Shown: piece after piece, positions 8,494-17,201 of the stretch
Position numbering within the stretch: the first letter of the stretch is position 1
How the letters are laid out: every line of letters starts with the position of its first letter
NCBI GenBank assembly: GCA_002306815.1
Contig: DBTA01000042.1
Span: 37,720-70,800 of the forward strand
Origin: Dehalococcoidia bacterium UBA1328
GTDB lineage: Bacteria; Chloroflexota; Dehalococcoidia; Lucifugimonadales; Lucifugimonadaceae
Reading direction: 5' to 3'
DNA: 33,081 nucleotides
Translations under genes and position numbers: made by a program
Notes under the pieces: model-generated
Seen by the model: only the letters and a program-made list of their open reading frames with translations
What the model was told of the DNA's origin: nothing
The model's database searches: none

Positions 8494-9186
8494 ATGTCAG
8501 TAGAAGCACTATTTGATAACTACTATGAGCGGGCAACGATCCCCGTACGCAACACGAAGTTCGGTCGCGAACAACGTGGAGCTTTCGACATCCGACATGT
8601 CGTCGAGGATGATGAATTTCGCCAGTTAAATCACAAGATAGTGCTGAAAGACGGTATCGCTTCCAGCGTTTGGCGTGAACAGGACTGGGGACTCGGTGAG
8701 AACTCTCTCGATGTAACTCACTTCGAAAGCGGAGTAGTCAAACATCTTAGCTTGCGCCACGCAGGTGAAGCCGTGACCGGTTTGAAGGTTAGCCTCACCC
8801 GCGATGACTGGCTTATGCCCGATCCGGATCACCGATTGCCATACATTTTTGGTCGAGCCGATATGGAAACGTGGTATCGCGCAAGCGAGTTCAAGATGGG
8901 ACTCAACCGCGTAAGGCTTGCATGGGATTACGAAACCAAGCACACGTTCCCTGTGAGAGACCACGGAGTATCTCGCGACAGGGCAGAGCACCTCTACAAG
9001 GGCGTTGAATATCGAATCGAAGTCGATGACTCTATTCGACTCACTATTGACGGCAAGGCACCACGAAAAGTCCAGTGGCGAACAGAGCTCACCGGCAACG
9101 AAGTGCGGACTTTGTTCCAGTACGCTAGTGAAGAATCGTGGATAGAAGGCTGGGAGCCAATCGCAGCGATTATCGAACAGCGCTAG
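8494..9186 (+). CDS. Conserved-looking protein of unknown function
   Basis: I do not recognise this 230-residue protein. It begins at ATG 8494 without a strong Shine-Dalgarno site. It has no signal peptide or membrane segment. The sequence is rich in aromatic and charged residues and in alternating strand-like stretches (HKIVLKDG, VKHLSLRHAG, VTGLKVSLTRDDW, VEYRIEVDDSIRLTIDG), suggesting a mostly beta fold. No repeated metal-binding motif is visible. It follows the CehA-like gene by 121 bases on the same strand and converges with mlrC after 22 bases. The codon use resembles its neighbours, so it is very likely a real gene. A role with the CehA-like hydrolase is only suggested by position. Confidence 0.75.
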   Translation: MSVEALFDNYYERATIPVRNTKFGREQRGAFDIRHVVEDDEFRQLNHKIVLKDGIASSVWREQDWGLGENSLDVTHFESGVVKHLSLRHAGEAVTGLKVSLTRDDWLMPDPDHRLPYIFGRADMETWYRASEFKMGLNRVRLAWDYETKHTFPVRDHGVSRDRAEHLYKGVEYRIEVDDSIRLTIDGKAPRKVQWRTELTGNEVRTLFQYASEESWIEGWEPIAAIIEQR

Positions 9187-9208
9187 CTATCTCGCTTGAC
9201 CCAAGCCA

Positions 9209-10744
9209 CTATTCGTGGTCGTACTGGGCTTCGGGATCGAGTGGATAGAGCGACTTCCTGACGTTCTTGTAGTCAAACGTCGACATATCTGCTGACGTTG
9301 CCCCGGGCGTGTTCACGGTGATCATTTCATGAGCAATCGGCTGATAAGCAGGTCGAGGTGAAACGACACCTTTCGCTACAACGATTTCGAAGTCATCCGG
9401 ACGGTAACCGAGCGAGTAATACTGCTCGCGACTCATGTTGCCTATCCGGGTGGTTACCAGCGCGACAGTCGGTCCCTGATCGCATTCCATTACCACCGTT
9501 GTTCCAGCATCGAAGAATCGCCAGCCAGCATGGACTGTACCGGTATCTTCGAATCTACCGTCAGAAATACGCGTGATCCGACCGGTGAGTTCCACTGGTT
9601 CGCCGTGAAGTAAATCCGTTTTTCCACCAACATTCACGGTGATATCAGAGCCAATTCCAGCAGCTAGGCACGCCTCAATTGCATCGGGGTCGCGAACGGT
9701 TTGCAGCCATGATCTCGCACCCTGTCGAACAGCTTCGGTGAGCAGGAACGTTGAGTCTCCCGAACTTCCAGCACCAATGTTGTCACCAACGTCTAGCAAG
9801 ACAATTGGGCCTGAGTCAGCGGGTTTCGTAGATGCTTTTTCAAGCGCCTGGGTCACGGCTTGACTCGGGGACGGCCCAACCGGTTCATAAAGATCTACTC
9901 GGTTCGACCACGCTCGATCGGCAATCCAACGCGCCCATTTCTTTGATTCGTTGACCGAATCTTCATGGAGCACGTAGCAGGCTAGTCCGTTTTCGTGTAC
10001 ATCCGACCACGGATATCCCTCTCCGATCGAACCACCAACAACTCCGGGCTTCGACAAAACGGTTTCTAGATCGTCCAGAACCGCCTTCATCGGCATGTCG
10101 CGGGTGTCGTGCTGGAAGATGCCAACAACCATTGGTGGCTGCTCCAACCACTTTGCTGGGCGCCAGTTTTCCCTCGCCATTCTGGTAACCAGATCGCATG
10201 CGTCGTGAGCCCGAGGAACGGCATCTATGTGGGGATTTGTTTTGTAAATCACGAGGGCATCAGTTTCGTCCGCCATTTGTTGCGAAACGTTGGCGTGCAG
10301 GTCGAGCGTCATCGCTACAGGCACGTTTGGCCCAACGATTTCTCGAACGCGCCGGGCCAATTCTCCATCCATATCTGGATATTCTTCGGAAACCGCAGCA
10401 CCCATTTGGTTAAGTAACACGCCGTCAAACGGACCTTGCTCACGCAGCATGTCGAGAGCCTCTCCGCCGAGAGTGTCAAAAACCTCTTTGCTAATCGTTC
10501 CTGCAGGATCGGTGGCCGCGAAGATCAATGGAACCAACTCGAAATCGAGTCGCTTAGACGCCTGGATAAACCCTGCCATCGACGTTTGCGACTTCTCATG
10601 CATGTCGTAGTACTGCTGACCGCGCTGGACCGCGTAGGTTTGCAGACCGCTTCGTTCGAACTCCGCCATAGTTGTCTTATTGCTGGCGAACGTATTTGTT
10701 TCGTGATGAATTCCGAGAGTTGCGATACGTAATTTGCGAGTCAT
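9209..10744 (-). CDS. MlrC-like M81 family metallopeptidase
   Basis: A 511-residue protein with the two-domain layout of MlrC (DUF1485 N-terminal part, MlrC C-terminal part). Key motifs are IHHETNTFA (residues 12-20), LNQMGAAVSEE, TLDLHANVS (Asp148, His150), YKTNPHID (His172) and DNIGAGSSGDST. These match the family's zinc-binding and active-site segments. MlrC is named for the last step of microcystin breakdown, but most members are found in organisms without that pathway and probably cleave other small amides or peptides. The ATG is at 10742-10744. A strong hairpin terminator just upstream separates it from the dehydrogenase genes, so it should have its own promoter in 10745-10813. Confidence 0.92.
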   Translation of the reverse strand: MTRKLRIATLGIHHETNTFASNKTTMAEFERSGLQTYAVQRGQQYYDMHEKSQTSMAGFIQASKRLDFELVPLIFAATDPAGTISKEVFDTLGGEALDMLREQGPFDGVLLNQMGAAVSEEYPDMDGELARRVREIVGPNVPVAMTLDLHANVSQQMADETDALVIYKTNPHIDAVPRAHDACDLVTRMARENWRPAKWLEQPPMVVGIFQHDTRDMPMKAVLDDLETVLSKPGVVGGSIGEGYPWSDVHENGLACYVLHEDSVNESKKWARWIADRAWSNRVDLYEPVGPSPSQAVTQALEKASTKPADSGPIVLLDVGDNIGAGSSGDSTFLLTEAVRQGARSWLQTVRDPDAIEACLAAGIGSDITVNVGGKTDLLHGEPVELTGRITRISDGRFEDTGTVHAGWRFFDAGTTVVMECDQGPTVALVTTRIGNMSREQYYSLGYRPDDFEIVVAKGVVSPRPAYQPIAHEMITVNTPGATSADMSTFDYKNVRKSLYPLDPEAQYDHE

Positions 10745-10813
10745 TTTGAGAATGTCGGAGTTGGAAAGCTATTTCTGGATAGTGATGAGCGAAAGTAACA
10801 CGGATTCATAATC

Positions 10814-10852
10814 AAAACGGTGCGGATCACAAAATGTGGTCCGCACCGTTTT
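10814..10852 (-). terminator. Long-stem terminator after the dehydrogenase genes
   Basis: Arms 10814-10830 and 10836-10852 form a 17-bp stem (one G-U pair on one strand) around a 5-nt loop. The arms end in AAAA and TTTT, so it can act in both directions. By position it ends the leftward dehydrogenase run (last stop at 10874). Confidence 0.8.
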
Positions 10853-10873
10853 CAATTCTTGTACTAATAGTTT

Positions 10874-11917
10874 TTAGCCACCATGACCGTGAATTGCACC
10901 CTGTGAGCCCTTCATTCGACGCTTCTCGTTGAGCTTGTACGCCACTTCGGGGTTCTGGCCGGCACTCGGCCAGTCGCCTCTGAGCACAGCCGCTACCTGT
11001 TGAGAAGCACGTTGACTGGCGAGCCACGCCGAACGAGTCGAGGCACCTGCAAGGTGAGGAGCAGTAATTACGTTTTCCATCTGGAGAAGTGGATTGCCCG
11101 GATCAACCGGTTCCTGCTCGAAAACATCTAATCCTGCGCCACGGATTTTGCCCTCGTTTAGCGCATCGATCAGCGCGGGTTCGTCCGTAACAGATCCACG
11201 GCAAACGTTTATGAAGAAAGCCGAATTCTTCATGACATCAAACTGCTCTCTGCCAATCATGTGGAAGGTTTCTGTGTTCAGCGGAACTACCACAATTATG
11301 TAGTCGGCTCGAGAGCAGAGTTCGTTGAGTTCGAATACCTGCTCGACACCGTACTCGCTGATAATCCACGGCTCGACGTATGGGTCGTATACGAGGGTTT
11401 CCATTCGCCAACCTTGACCGAGCTTCCGAGCTACCTGGCGACCAATGTTTCCGAAACCGATAATACCGAGAGTTTGCTCGTCAATCGGGTCGATTGGTAA
11501 AAATGCGGAGCGATCCCAGTCGCCGGTGTTGCGAAGCTGGTTGGTGGTCTGGACAACCTGTCGATTGAGAGCCAGAGCCATCGTAACTGCCTGGTTCGAA
11601 ACCTCTTCGGCACACATGCCTGCACCGTTAGTGACGATGATGCCCATATCGGTAGCTGCTTCTACATCGATGTGGTTAAAGCCGTGAGAGTACACCGCCA
11701 AAACCTGAGCTTCGTCAGCGGCTCTAATTACCTGTTCTGTGCCCCAACCACCGCGCATCATGATTGCGTCTGCGCCGCGAACAGCCTCGATTGCCTCACC
11801 TTCTGATTTTGGTGATTCCTGGACGAATTCCACATCGAGATCAGCCATCTCGGCGCGCTCGTGGTAGAGGGGGGCATCAGTTGTTGGCCCGAGTACAACT
11901 ACTCTATGCTTTGCCAT
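10874..11917 (-). CDS. D-isomer-specific 2-hydroxyacid dehydrogenase (paralogue 1)
   Basis: A 347-residue cytosolic NAD-dependent oxidoreductase of the D-2-hydroxyacid dehydrogenase family. The dinucleotide motif GFGNIG lies at residues 154-159. Asp178 after beta-2 (LVYDPY) favours NAD. The catalytic triad is complete and correctly spaced: Arg240 (NVCRGS), Glu269 (DVFEQEP) and His288 (APHLAG). The family interconverts 2-oxo acids and D-2-hydroxy acids, including 3-phosphoglycerate, glyoxylate/hydroxypyruvate and lactate. The specific substrate is open. GGAG lies 10 nt before the ATG. It is the last of three tandem paralogues, 75 bases after the second. Confidence 0.92.
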   Translation of the reverse strand: MAKHRVVVLGPTTDAPLYHERAEMADLDVEFVQESPKSEGEAIEAVRGADAIMMRGGWGTEQVIRAADEAQVLAVYSHGFNHIDVEAATDMGIIVTNGAGMCAEEVSNQAVTMALALNRQVVQTTNQLRNTGDWDRSAFLPIDPIDEQTLGIIGFGNIGRQVARKLGQGWRMETLVYDPYVEPWIISEYGVEQVFELNELCSRADYIIVVVPLNTETFHMIGREQFDVMKNSAFFINVCRGSVTDEPALIDALNEGKIRGAGLDVFEQEPVDPGNPLLQMENVITAPHLAGASTRSAWLASQRASQQVAAVLRGDWPSAGQNPEVAYKLNEKRRMKGSQGAIHGHGG

Positions 11918-11992
11918 TTTTTCGTAACTCCAAGTAATTGGGAATAAACCGTGTCTAATCGCAGCACGATCAGTAATTTGTTGATTCGCTGA

Positions 11993-13066
11993 CTACTCGA
12001 CCTTCTCGGCGAGCATTACCTCCCAACTGACCGCCCAGTTTCGCGGCTCTACTGTATTTCTGACGTCAGGATTGATCAGAGACATTGGCCAGTATCCAAG
12101 AGCAATACGCATCGCTTCTTCACCGAGTTGCGTGTTGGCTCGTTCCCACGCAACTTCACTGTAGGAAGCGTAGTGGTTGGTGACAGACACATTGTCCATT
12201 TTTAGAAGAGGGTTATTGGGATCAACCGGTTCCTGTTCGAACACGTCCAAACCTGCGCCGGCAATCTTGTCCTGTTCTAGGGCCTCGATGAGTGCTTTTT
12301 CGTCAACGACAGGACCTCGTGAGCAGTTGATCAGGTAAGCAGTCGGCTTCATGAGATCTAAGAACTCAGCGTTGACCATGTGGTGTGTCTTAGGCGTCAA
12401 ATAGGTGTGAGGGGAAACGTAGTCGGAGCGCTTCGCTATCTCCTGTGGAGTGCCTACCGTCTCGACTCCGTACTCTTTGGCATCCCACGACGATACAAAC
12501 GGGTCGTATGCGATTACGTTCATGCCGAACGCCAGTGCTTTTCGGGCGACCGCGCGACCGATATCGCCTAGTCCGATAATTCCAAATGTTTGACCGGCAA
12601 TGTGTCCCATTGGAGCAAGATGGTCTCGGGTCCATACACCGCTTTTCACCAGCTTGTCGTGAAGTACGAATTTTCGTGAGCAAACCAGGAAATGCATCAT
12701 CGTTTGATTGCTGACTTCCTCGGTTCCGAAAGAAGCGGTGTTGGCGAGGATCACGCCGTTGTTAACCGCAGTCTCGAGATCCATGCCATCGTATCCGTGA
12801 CCGAACGAAACAAGTCCTTTGCAACGACCGTTATTGCCCATGTGAACGAACAAGCTCGGATCGATTCCGTGTCCCTGGCTCATTGCCACGTCAGCATCTT
12901 TGAGCGCCTCGATCAACTCGCCGTCGCTATTGCCGTCGTAAACGACGAACTCAGCACCCATTTCTTTTGCGGCTCTACTTTGTTGTTCAAGGTCTGATGT
13001 GTATACACCGGGTCGACCCTTGGGCCCTAGGTAAAGAACTCTTTTGTCTTTAGCGTCTGGAGTCAT
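11993..13066 (-). CDS. D-isomer-specific 2-hydroxyacid dehydrogenase (paralogue 2)
   Basis: A 357-residue paralogue of the flanking genes. It has GLGDIG at 165-170 and Asp188 (IAYDPF) for NAD. The catalytic residues are Arg250 (NCSRGP), Glu279 (DVFEQEP) and His298. The usual PHLAG/PHIAG around the catalytic His is TNHYASYS here, a clear change next to the active site. The loop before the His and the VSPHTYLTP substrate-side segment also differ from paralogues 1 and 3, which suggests a different substrate. The start is ATG 13064-13066. The gene lies 54 bases from paralogue 3 and is presumably co-transcribed with both neighbours. Confidence 0.92.
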   Translation of the reverse strand: MTPDAKDKRVLYLGPKGRPGVYTSDLEQQSRAAKEMGAEFVVYDGNSDGELIEALKDADVAMSQGHGIDPSLFVHMGNNGRCKGLVSFGHGYDGMDLETAVNNGVILANTASFGTEEVSNQTMMHFLVCSRKFVLHDKLVKSGVWTRDHLAPMGHIAGQTFGIIGLGDIGRAVARKALAFGMNVIAYDPFVSSWDAKEYGVETVGTPQEIAKRSDYVSPHTYLTPKTHHMVNAEFLDLMKPTAYLINCSRGPVVDEKALIEALEQDKIAGAGLDVFEQEPVDPNNPLLKMDNVSVTNHYASYSEVAWERANTQLGEEAMRIALGYWPMSLINPDVRNTVEPRNWAVSWEVMLAEKVE

Positions 13067-13120
13067 CTTGTGCTTAGTTATCTCTCTCTATTTCGATTGT
13101 TGAAATGCGAGTGTTGCTGT

Positions 13121-14101
13121 TTACTGTGGGCTAACCAGGCTGGTCGGCTGTCCGCCGTTCCAGACCCTTTGCATATTCTCAAAGGCGAATCGTACTCTTC
13201 TCGGGTAACTTTCGTAACTCTTCCCGGCAATATGTGGAGCAACTACAACGTTGTCCATCTTGAGAAGGGGGTTGTCGGGGTCAACCGGTTCTTGTTCGAA
13301 TACATCGAGCCCCGCACCCCATATATCTCCATATTCAAGCGCTTTTTGCAATGCTAATTCGTCGACTACCGGACCACGGCATGTATTGATCAGTACTGCC
13401 GTGTTTTTCATGAGCTTGAGTTCACGCTCACTGATCAAGGCACTTGTTCCGTTGTCGAGCGGGGTGTGAAGCGTGACGATGTCGGATCGTTCAAGCAGCT
13501 GATCGAGTTCGACTCGAGTGGCACCGAATCCCTCCGCTTTTTCGCTGCGAATTAAATCGGTGTAGAGGGTAGTTGTTTCGAATCCGCGCAGCATTCCCGC
13601 AACCGTGCTGCCAATACGCCCTGCACCGACAATTCCGACTGTTGCGCCAAACAATTCATGTGAGTCCCGGCCGTCCACTTCCGGACGCATCCAGGCCCCG
13701 GTGCGCGTGTCTGCGTCAGTGACAATCAAATGCCTGATCGTTGACAGAGCGAGAGTTATAGCGAACTCGGCAACCGGGATCGCGTTTGCACCACCGTTGT
13801 TGGCAACCGGGATCTCAAGTTCCCCAGCCAGTTCTAGGTTCACCCCGTCGAATCCCGCGGAGCAGAGCTGCACTAACCTAGTTTTTTCGGCTCGTCGCAA
13901 GACATCGTCTGACACCCCGTGACCAAACACGAGAATAAAGTCTGCTATTTCCGCGACTTGCGCCACATCGTCTGCTGACGAATCGCTGGTTCTGACATGG
14001 AGATTCCAGTCGTCAGGTTTCATTTCATTCGCCATGTCCAAGAGCGGCAGAGCTGGACCGGAGAAAACAAGTACATCAGGCATTTTTGGGCGCTTTTCCA
14101 T
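13121..14101 (-). CDS. D-isomer-specific 2-hydroxyacid dehydrogenase (paralogue 3)
   Basis: The first-transcribed of the three paralogues, 326 residues. It has GAGRIG at 159-164, Asp182 after beta-2, and the triad Arg242 (NTCRGP), Glu271 (DVFEQEP) and His290 (APHIAG). Its N-terminal substrate domain is shorter than in the other two and differs in sequence. An alternative ATG at codon 7 is possible; the upstream ATG lacks a clear Shine-Dalgarno site. It diverges from the M42 peptidase gene across 138 bases, which should hold both promoters. Substrate unknown. Confidence 0.92.
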   Translation of the reverse strand: MEKRPKMPDVLVFSGPALPLLDMANEMKPDDWNLHVRTSDSSADDVAQVAEIADFILVFGHGVSDDVLRRAEKTRLVQLCSAGFDGVNLELAGELEIPVANNGGANAIPVAEFAITLALSTIRHLIVTDADTRTGAWMRPEVDGRDSHELFGATVGIVGAGRIGSTVAGMLRGFETTTLYTDLIRSEKAEGFGATRVELDQLLERSDIVTLHTPLDNGTSALISERELKLMKNTAVLINTCRGPVVDELALQKALEYGDIWGAGLDVFEQEPVDPDNPLLKMDNVVVAPHIAGKSYESYPRRVRFAFENMQRVWNGGQPTSLVSPQ

Positions 14102-14239
14102 AGATAAGAAAACTACACGATCGATTTTGGCATTGTAGAACGTACGAAAGTATCCGGGGTTCTATCTTGAAAGGAACGCGCTATCCTTCTTCGCTGCATC
14201 TATACTCACAATTTCAGCAAAGTAAGCTAATCACAATAT

Positions 14240-15412
14240 ATGACGTCATCCCGTACACCGATTATCGAGAAATTAGAATCGGCTAGTATCGAAATACTCG
14301 CCAAATTGGGGAGCTTCTCCGCCACTTCATACTGGGAAGATGACGTCGCTGAGTATCTGGCGAAACGAGCTGATGAAGCTGGACTGAAAACGTCTGTTGA
14401 TCAGTTCGGCAATGTTCTGGTCACAAAGCCTGGGAGTGATTCGTCAGCGGCGGGGATAGCGTTTGTGGCACATACCGACCATCCTGGCTACGAGATCGTC
14501 GAACAGGATGGTCGGAAGCTGACCTTGAAAGCACTTGGTGGTGTTGGTCTTCATGCAGGCCGTGCAGGAACTCAAATAAATGTGATCGAAGAGGATGGAA
14601 GCCATGTAAACGCGGTGGTTACTGGGTCTGACGAACCCGACGGTGATTTCGCAAAGTCGAGGGAAAAAGATGGTTGGCTCGGTACCGATACGGTCTATGC
14701 CGAGTTATCTGATGACATCTCTATTAAATCTCTTCCTCGTCCGGTAGTTCCCTCCTTGATTGATTTCGAAATTAATGACGGGCTGATACGCATGAGAGCC
14801 GCTGACGACCTTGCGGGCTGTGCAGCGATTCTTGGGGCAATAGAGTCGATGGCTTCGACGGAAACTGCGGGTAATGTCTACGGGCTGTTCACCCGTGCTG
14901 AAGAAGTCGGTCTTGTAGGTGCGCGTCTCGCCGCTGAGAATGAACTTCTGCCGAAAAACACGATCATCGTTTCCGTCGAAACCAGCTCGGTTCTGCCTGG
15001 GGCTGAAATAGGTCATGGAATCGTTATTCGCACTGGAGATCGCTCCGCAACATTCGATTACGAAGCTGAGGCGTATCTCGGCGAGGCGGTACAGCGAATT
15101 AAATCCGTCACTCCGGGATTCAAAGTTCAACGCCAACTAATGAGCGCAGGAGGGTGCGAGGCGTCAGCTTTCAAAGCGTTTGGATACAAAGTCACCGGGA
15201 CTGCGTTCCCGCTCGGGGCATGGCATAACAGAGGCGAATCAGGTGTTGAGCCCGAATTTATTTCCAAGAATGACTTTGTAGGTGGAGCGGTTCTGATCGC
15301 AGAGTCAGCCAAACTTGCAGGAACGAATCCGCAAGGAGTGTTGAAGAGATTGTCGTCTACACCGACGGAAGAGGGTGACAGGCTGAGTTCAGCCAGAGAT
15401 ACTGGCCGTTAG
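14240..15412 (+). CDS. M42-type aminopeptidase (M20/M42 family metallopeptidase)
   Basis: A 390-residue cytosolic di-metal exopeptidase or deacylase. Ligand and catalytic positions are all visible: His78 and Asp80 (VAHTDHPG), Asp190 (ADDLAGC, bridging), Glu221-Glu222 (RAEEVGL, general base and ligand), Glu247 (SVETSS) and His329 (GAWHNRG). The PDZ-like M42 insertion fits residues 90-170, which are beta-rich. Length is slightly above the usual 340-360 because of a polar C-terminal tail of about 30 residues. ATG 14240 lies 138 bases from the divergent dehydrogenase gene. The ThDP enzyme and amidase follow on the same strand. Family members include glutamyl aminopeptidase and tetrahedral aminopeptidases; peptide or N-acyl substrates are both possible. 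Confidence 0.85.
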   Translation: MTSSRTPIIEKLESASIEILAKLGSFSATSYWEDDVAEYLAKRADEAGLKTSVDQFGNVLVTKPGSDSSAAGIAFVAHTDHPGYEIVEQDGRKLTLKALGGVGLHAGRAGTQINVIEEDGSHVNAVVTGSDEPDGDFAKSREKDGWLGTDTVYAELSDDISIKSLPRPVVPSLIDFEINDGLIRMRAADDLAGCAAILGAIESMASTETAGNVYGLFTRAEEVGLVGARLAAENELLPKNTIIVSVETSSVLPGAEIGHGIVIRTGDRSATFDYEAEAYLGEAVQRIKSVTPGFKVQRQLMSAGGCEASAFKAFGYKVTGTAFPLGAWHNRGESGVEPEFISKNDFVGGAVLIAESAKLAGTNPQGVLKRLSSTPTEEGDRLSSARDTGR

Positions 15413-15492
15413 CAGTTTATACCCGCATTTGAGCGACGAAATTCAATCGATTCAGAAGATTCTCAACCGAGTATTAGTCACAGAGAGTAAAC

Positions 15493-17124
15493 ATGCAAGT
15501 AGAAGGTAGTTACCTGTTAGCGCGAACCTTGAAGGAAGAAGGTGTAGACCATCTATTTTTCCTGATGGGAGGTCCGAACTACGAGATCATAAACAACTCG
15601 GAAGATCTTGGAATTAGGGCAGTCGACTTTAGACACGAGCAGGCAGCCTCAATGGCGGCGCACGGCTATGCTCGAGTGACTGGAAAACCTGGAGTTACGA
15701 CAGCGGCGTCTGGTCCCGGAACTTTGAATCTTCTCACTGGACAGTACACAGCATGGTCAGATTGCGCACCAATGATCACTCTTGGTGGCGCGGGACCAAT
15801 CGAAGATTTCGGGCGCGATGGCTTCCAGGAAGTTGATCAGGTTGGAGTTTTTGAGCCCATTTCGAAAGCGGTAATGCGTCCGACAGACCCTGCGAGGTAC
15901 CCGGAGCACGTTTCTACCGCATTCCGCCTTGCCACGACCGGTCGACCCGGGCCTGTATACATCGACTGCAACGAAGACGTTCTGTATGGCAAGGTCGAAG
16001 AATCAGAGGCGGTAGTCCCTTCCCGTGCCAAAGGGCGATCCCGTCCAGCAGGTGACCCTGATTTGATCAAGCAGGCAGTCAAAATGCTCGATGATGCGAA
16101 GAGTCCCATGGTGTTCGCAGGTGGAGGAGTCTGGTGGTCACAAGCCTACGAAGATCTCCAGCGTGTGATCGAACGAATGGGCATCCCGTTCTACACGTCT
16201 CCAATGTCACGCGGATTGGTCGCGGATGATCATGAAATGTCGTTCCCTGCAGCGAGATCCGGCGCATTCCGGCAAGCGGATGTCGTCCTGGTTGTAGGAA
16301 CTCGAATGAACTGGATGATGACCTTCGGCAAGCGCATCGGATCCGACGCAAATATAATCCAGGTCGACATTCACGGGGCAGAACTCGGTCACAACCGTTC
16401 GGTCGATATTGGTATAGAGGGTGACGCTAAAACCGTTCTGCAGCAAATATATGACGAGGCAGAACGAACAGGATTTCAGTCCAAGTCTAAATCGGAATGG
16501 ATCGAAAACTTGCGCGAGGCAGATCTCTCCAGGCGTGAGCGCGTAGCCCCGCTGGAAAATTCCGATCAACGGCCGATCCATCCGTTGCGACTATGCAAAG
16601 ACCTTCGTGAGGTGCTTGACCGAGACTCGATACTTGCCGTCGACGGTAACGAGATTCTTCACTACGGTCGCCAGTCGATGCCGACTTACGTTCCGGGTCA
16701 CCGTCTGAATTCAGGCCCTTCCGGTTGTATGGGAGTTGGTCTGCCATACGCCATCGGAGCAAAGCTCGCCAAGCCAGATAAGCAGGTGGTTGCACTTCAC
16801 GGTGATGGGTCGCTTGGAATGAACATCCAGGACTTCGATACAGCCGTGCGTCACAATCTTCCGATCGTGATCGTGGTTTCCAACAATGAGGGTTGGACAG
16901 CTCGTGTTGAAGGAATAAGGAAACCGGGGCGAGAACTCGGATTCACGCGATTTGACAAGGTTGCTGAAGCGCTCGGTGGTCATGGAGAACTGGTCGAAGA
17001 TCCGAAAGATCTACAGCCGGCTTTTGAGCGAGCACTCGACGCCGGTGTTCCCGCAATCGTGAACGTTCGGACTGACCCGACCGCGAGAGCGTTGTCACGA
17101 TTTGTCGGCTCGAAAATGGAATAA
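15493..17124 (+). CDS. ThDP-dependent enzyme (acetolactate synthase large-subunit-like)
   Basis: A 543-residue enzyme with the three-domain arrangement of the pyruvate-oxidase/acetolactate-synthase/decarboxylase group. The PYR domain carries the conserved Glu49 (DFRHEQAASMAA) that activates the cofactor. The central domain has GGGVWW at the usual place. The PP domain carries the ThDP motif GDGS (437-440) to NN (464-465). Loops differ from biosynthetic IlvB, and no small-subunit gene is adjacent, so a catabolic 2-oxo-acid decarboxylase or carboligase is more likely than acetolactate synthase. Next to an amidase and D-2-hydroxyacid dehydrogenases, it could act on the 2-oxo acids those enzymes yield. 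A GAGAG stretch precedes ATG 15493. Confidence 0.88.
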   Translation: MQVEGSYLLARTLKEEGVDHLFFLMGGPNYEIINNSEDLGIRAVDFRHEQAASMAAHGYARVTGKPGVTTAASGPGTLNLLTGQYTAWSDCAPMITLGGAGPIEDFGRDGFQEVDQVGVFEPISKAVMRPTDPARYPEHVSTAFRLATTGRPGPVYIDCNEDVLYGKVEESEAVVPSRAKGRSRPAGDPDLIKQAVKMLDDAKSPMVFAGGGVWWSQAYEDLQRVIERMGIPFYTSPMSRGLVADDHEMSFPAARSGAFRQADVVLVVGTRMNWMMTFGKRIGSDANIIQVDIHGAELGHNRSVDIGIEGDAKTVLQQIYDEAERTGFQSKSKSEWIENLREADLSRRERVAPLENSDQRPIHPLRLCKDLREVLDRDSILAVDGNEILHYGRQSMPTYVPGHRLNSGPSGCMGVGLPYAIGAKLAKPDKQVVALHGDGSLGMNIQDFDTAVRHNLPIVIVVSNNEGWTARVEGIRKPGRELGFTRFDKVAEALGGHGELVEDPKDLQPAFERALDAGVPAIVNVRTDPTARALSRFVGSKME

Positions 17125-17201
17125 ATAATCAGTCACTAGCTTTCGCGCGAATATCGATTCGTGCTCGATTTTCTACGCCAGCCGAAAAATTACAGTGCAA
17201 C

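Noticed and set aside
9209..10744. A microcystin degradation operon
   Set aside because: Only an MlrC-like gene is present, with no mlrA, mlrB or mlrD. MlrC homologues are widespread outside that pathway.
15493..17124. Biosynthetic acetolactate synthase for branched-chain amino acids
   Set aside because: There is no regulatory subunit or other ilv/leu gene nearby, and the context is catabolic.
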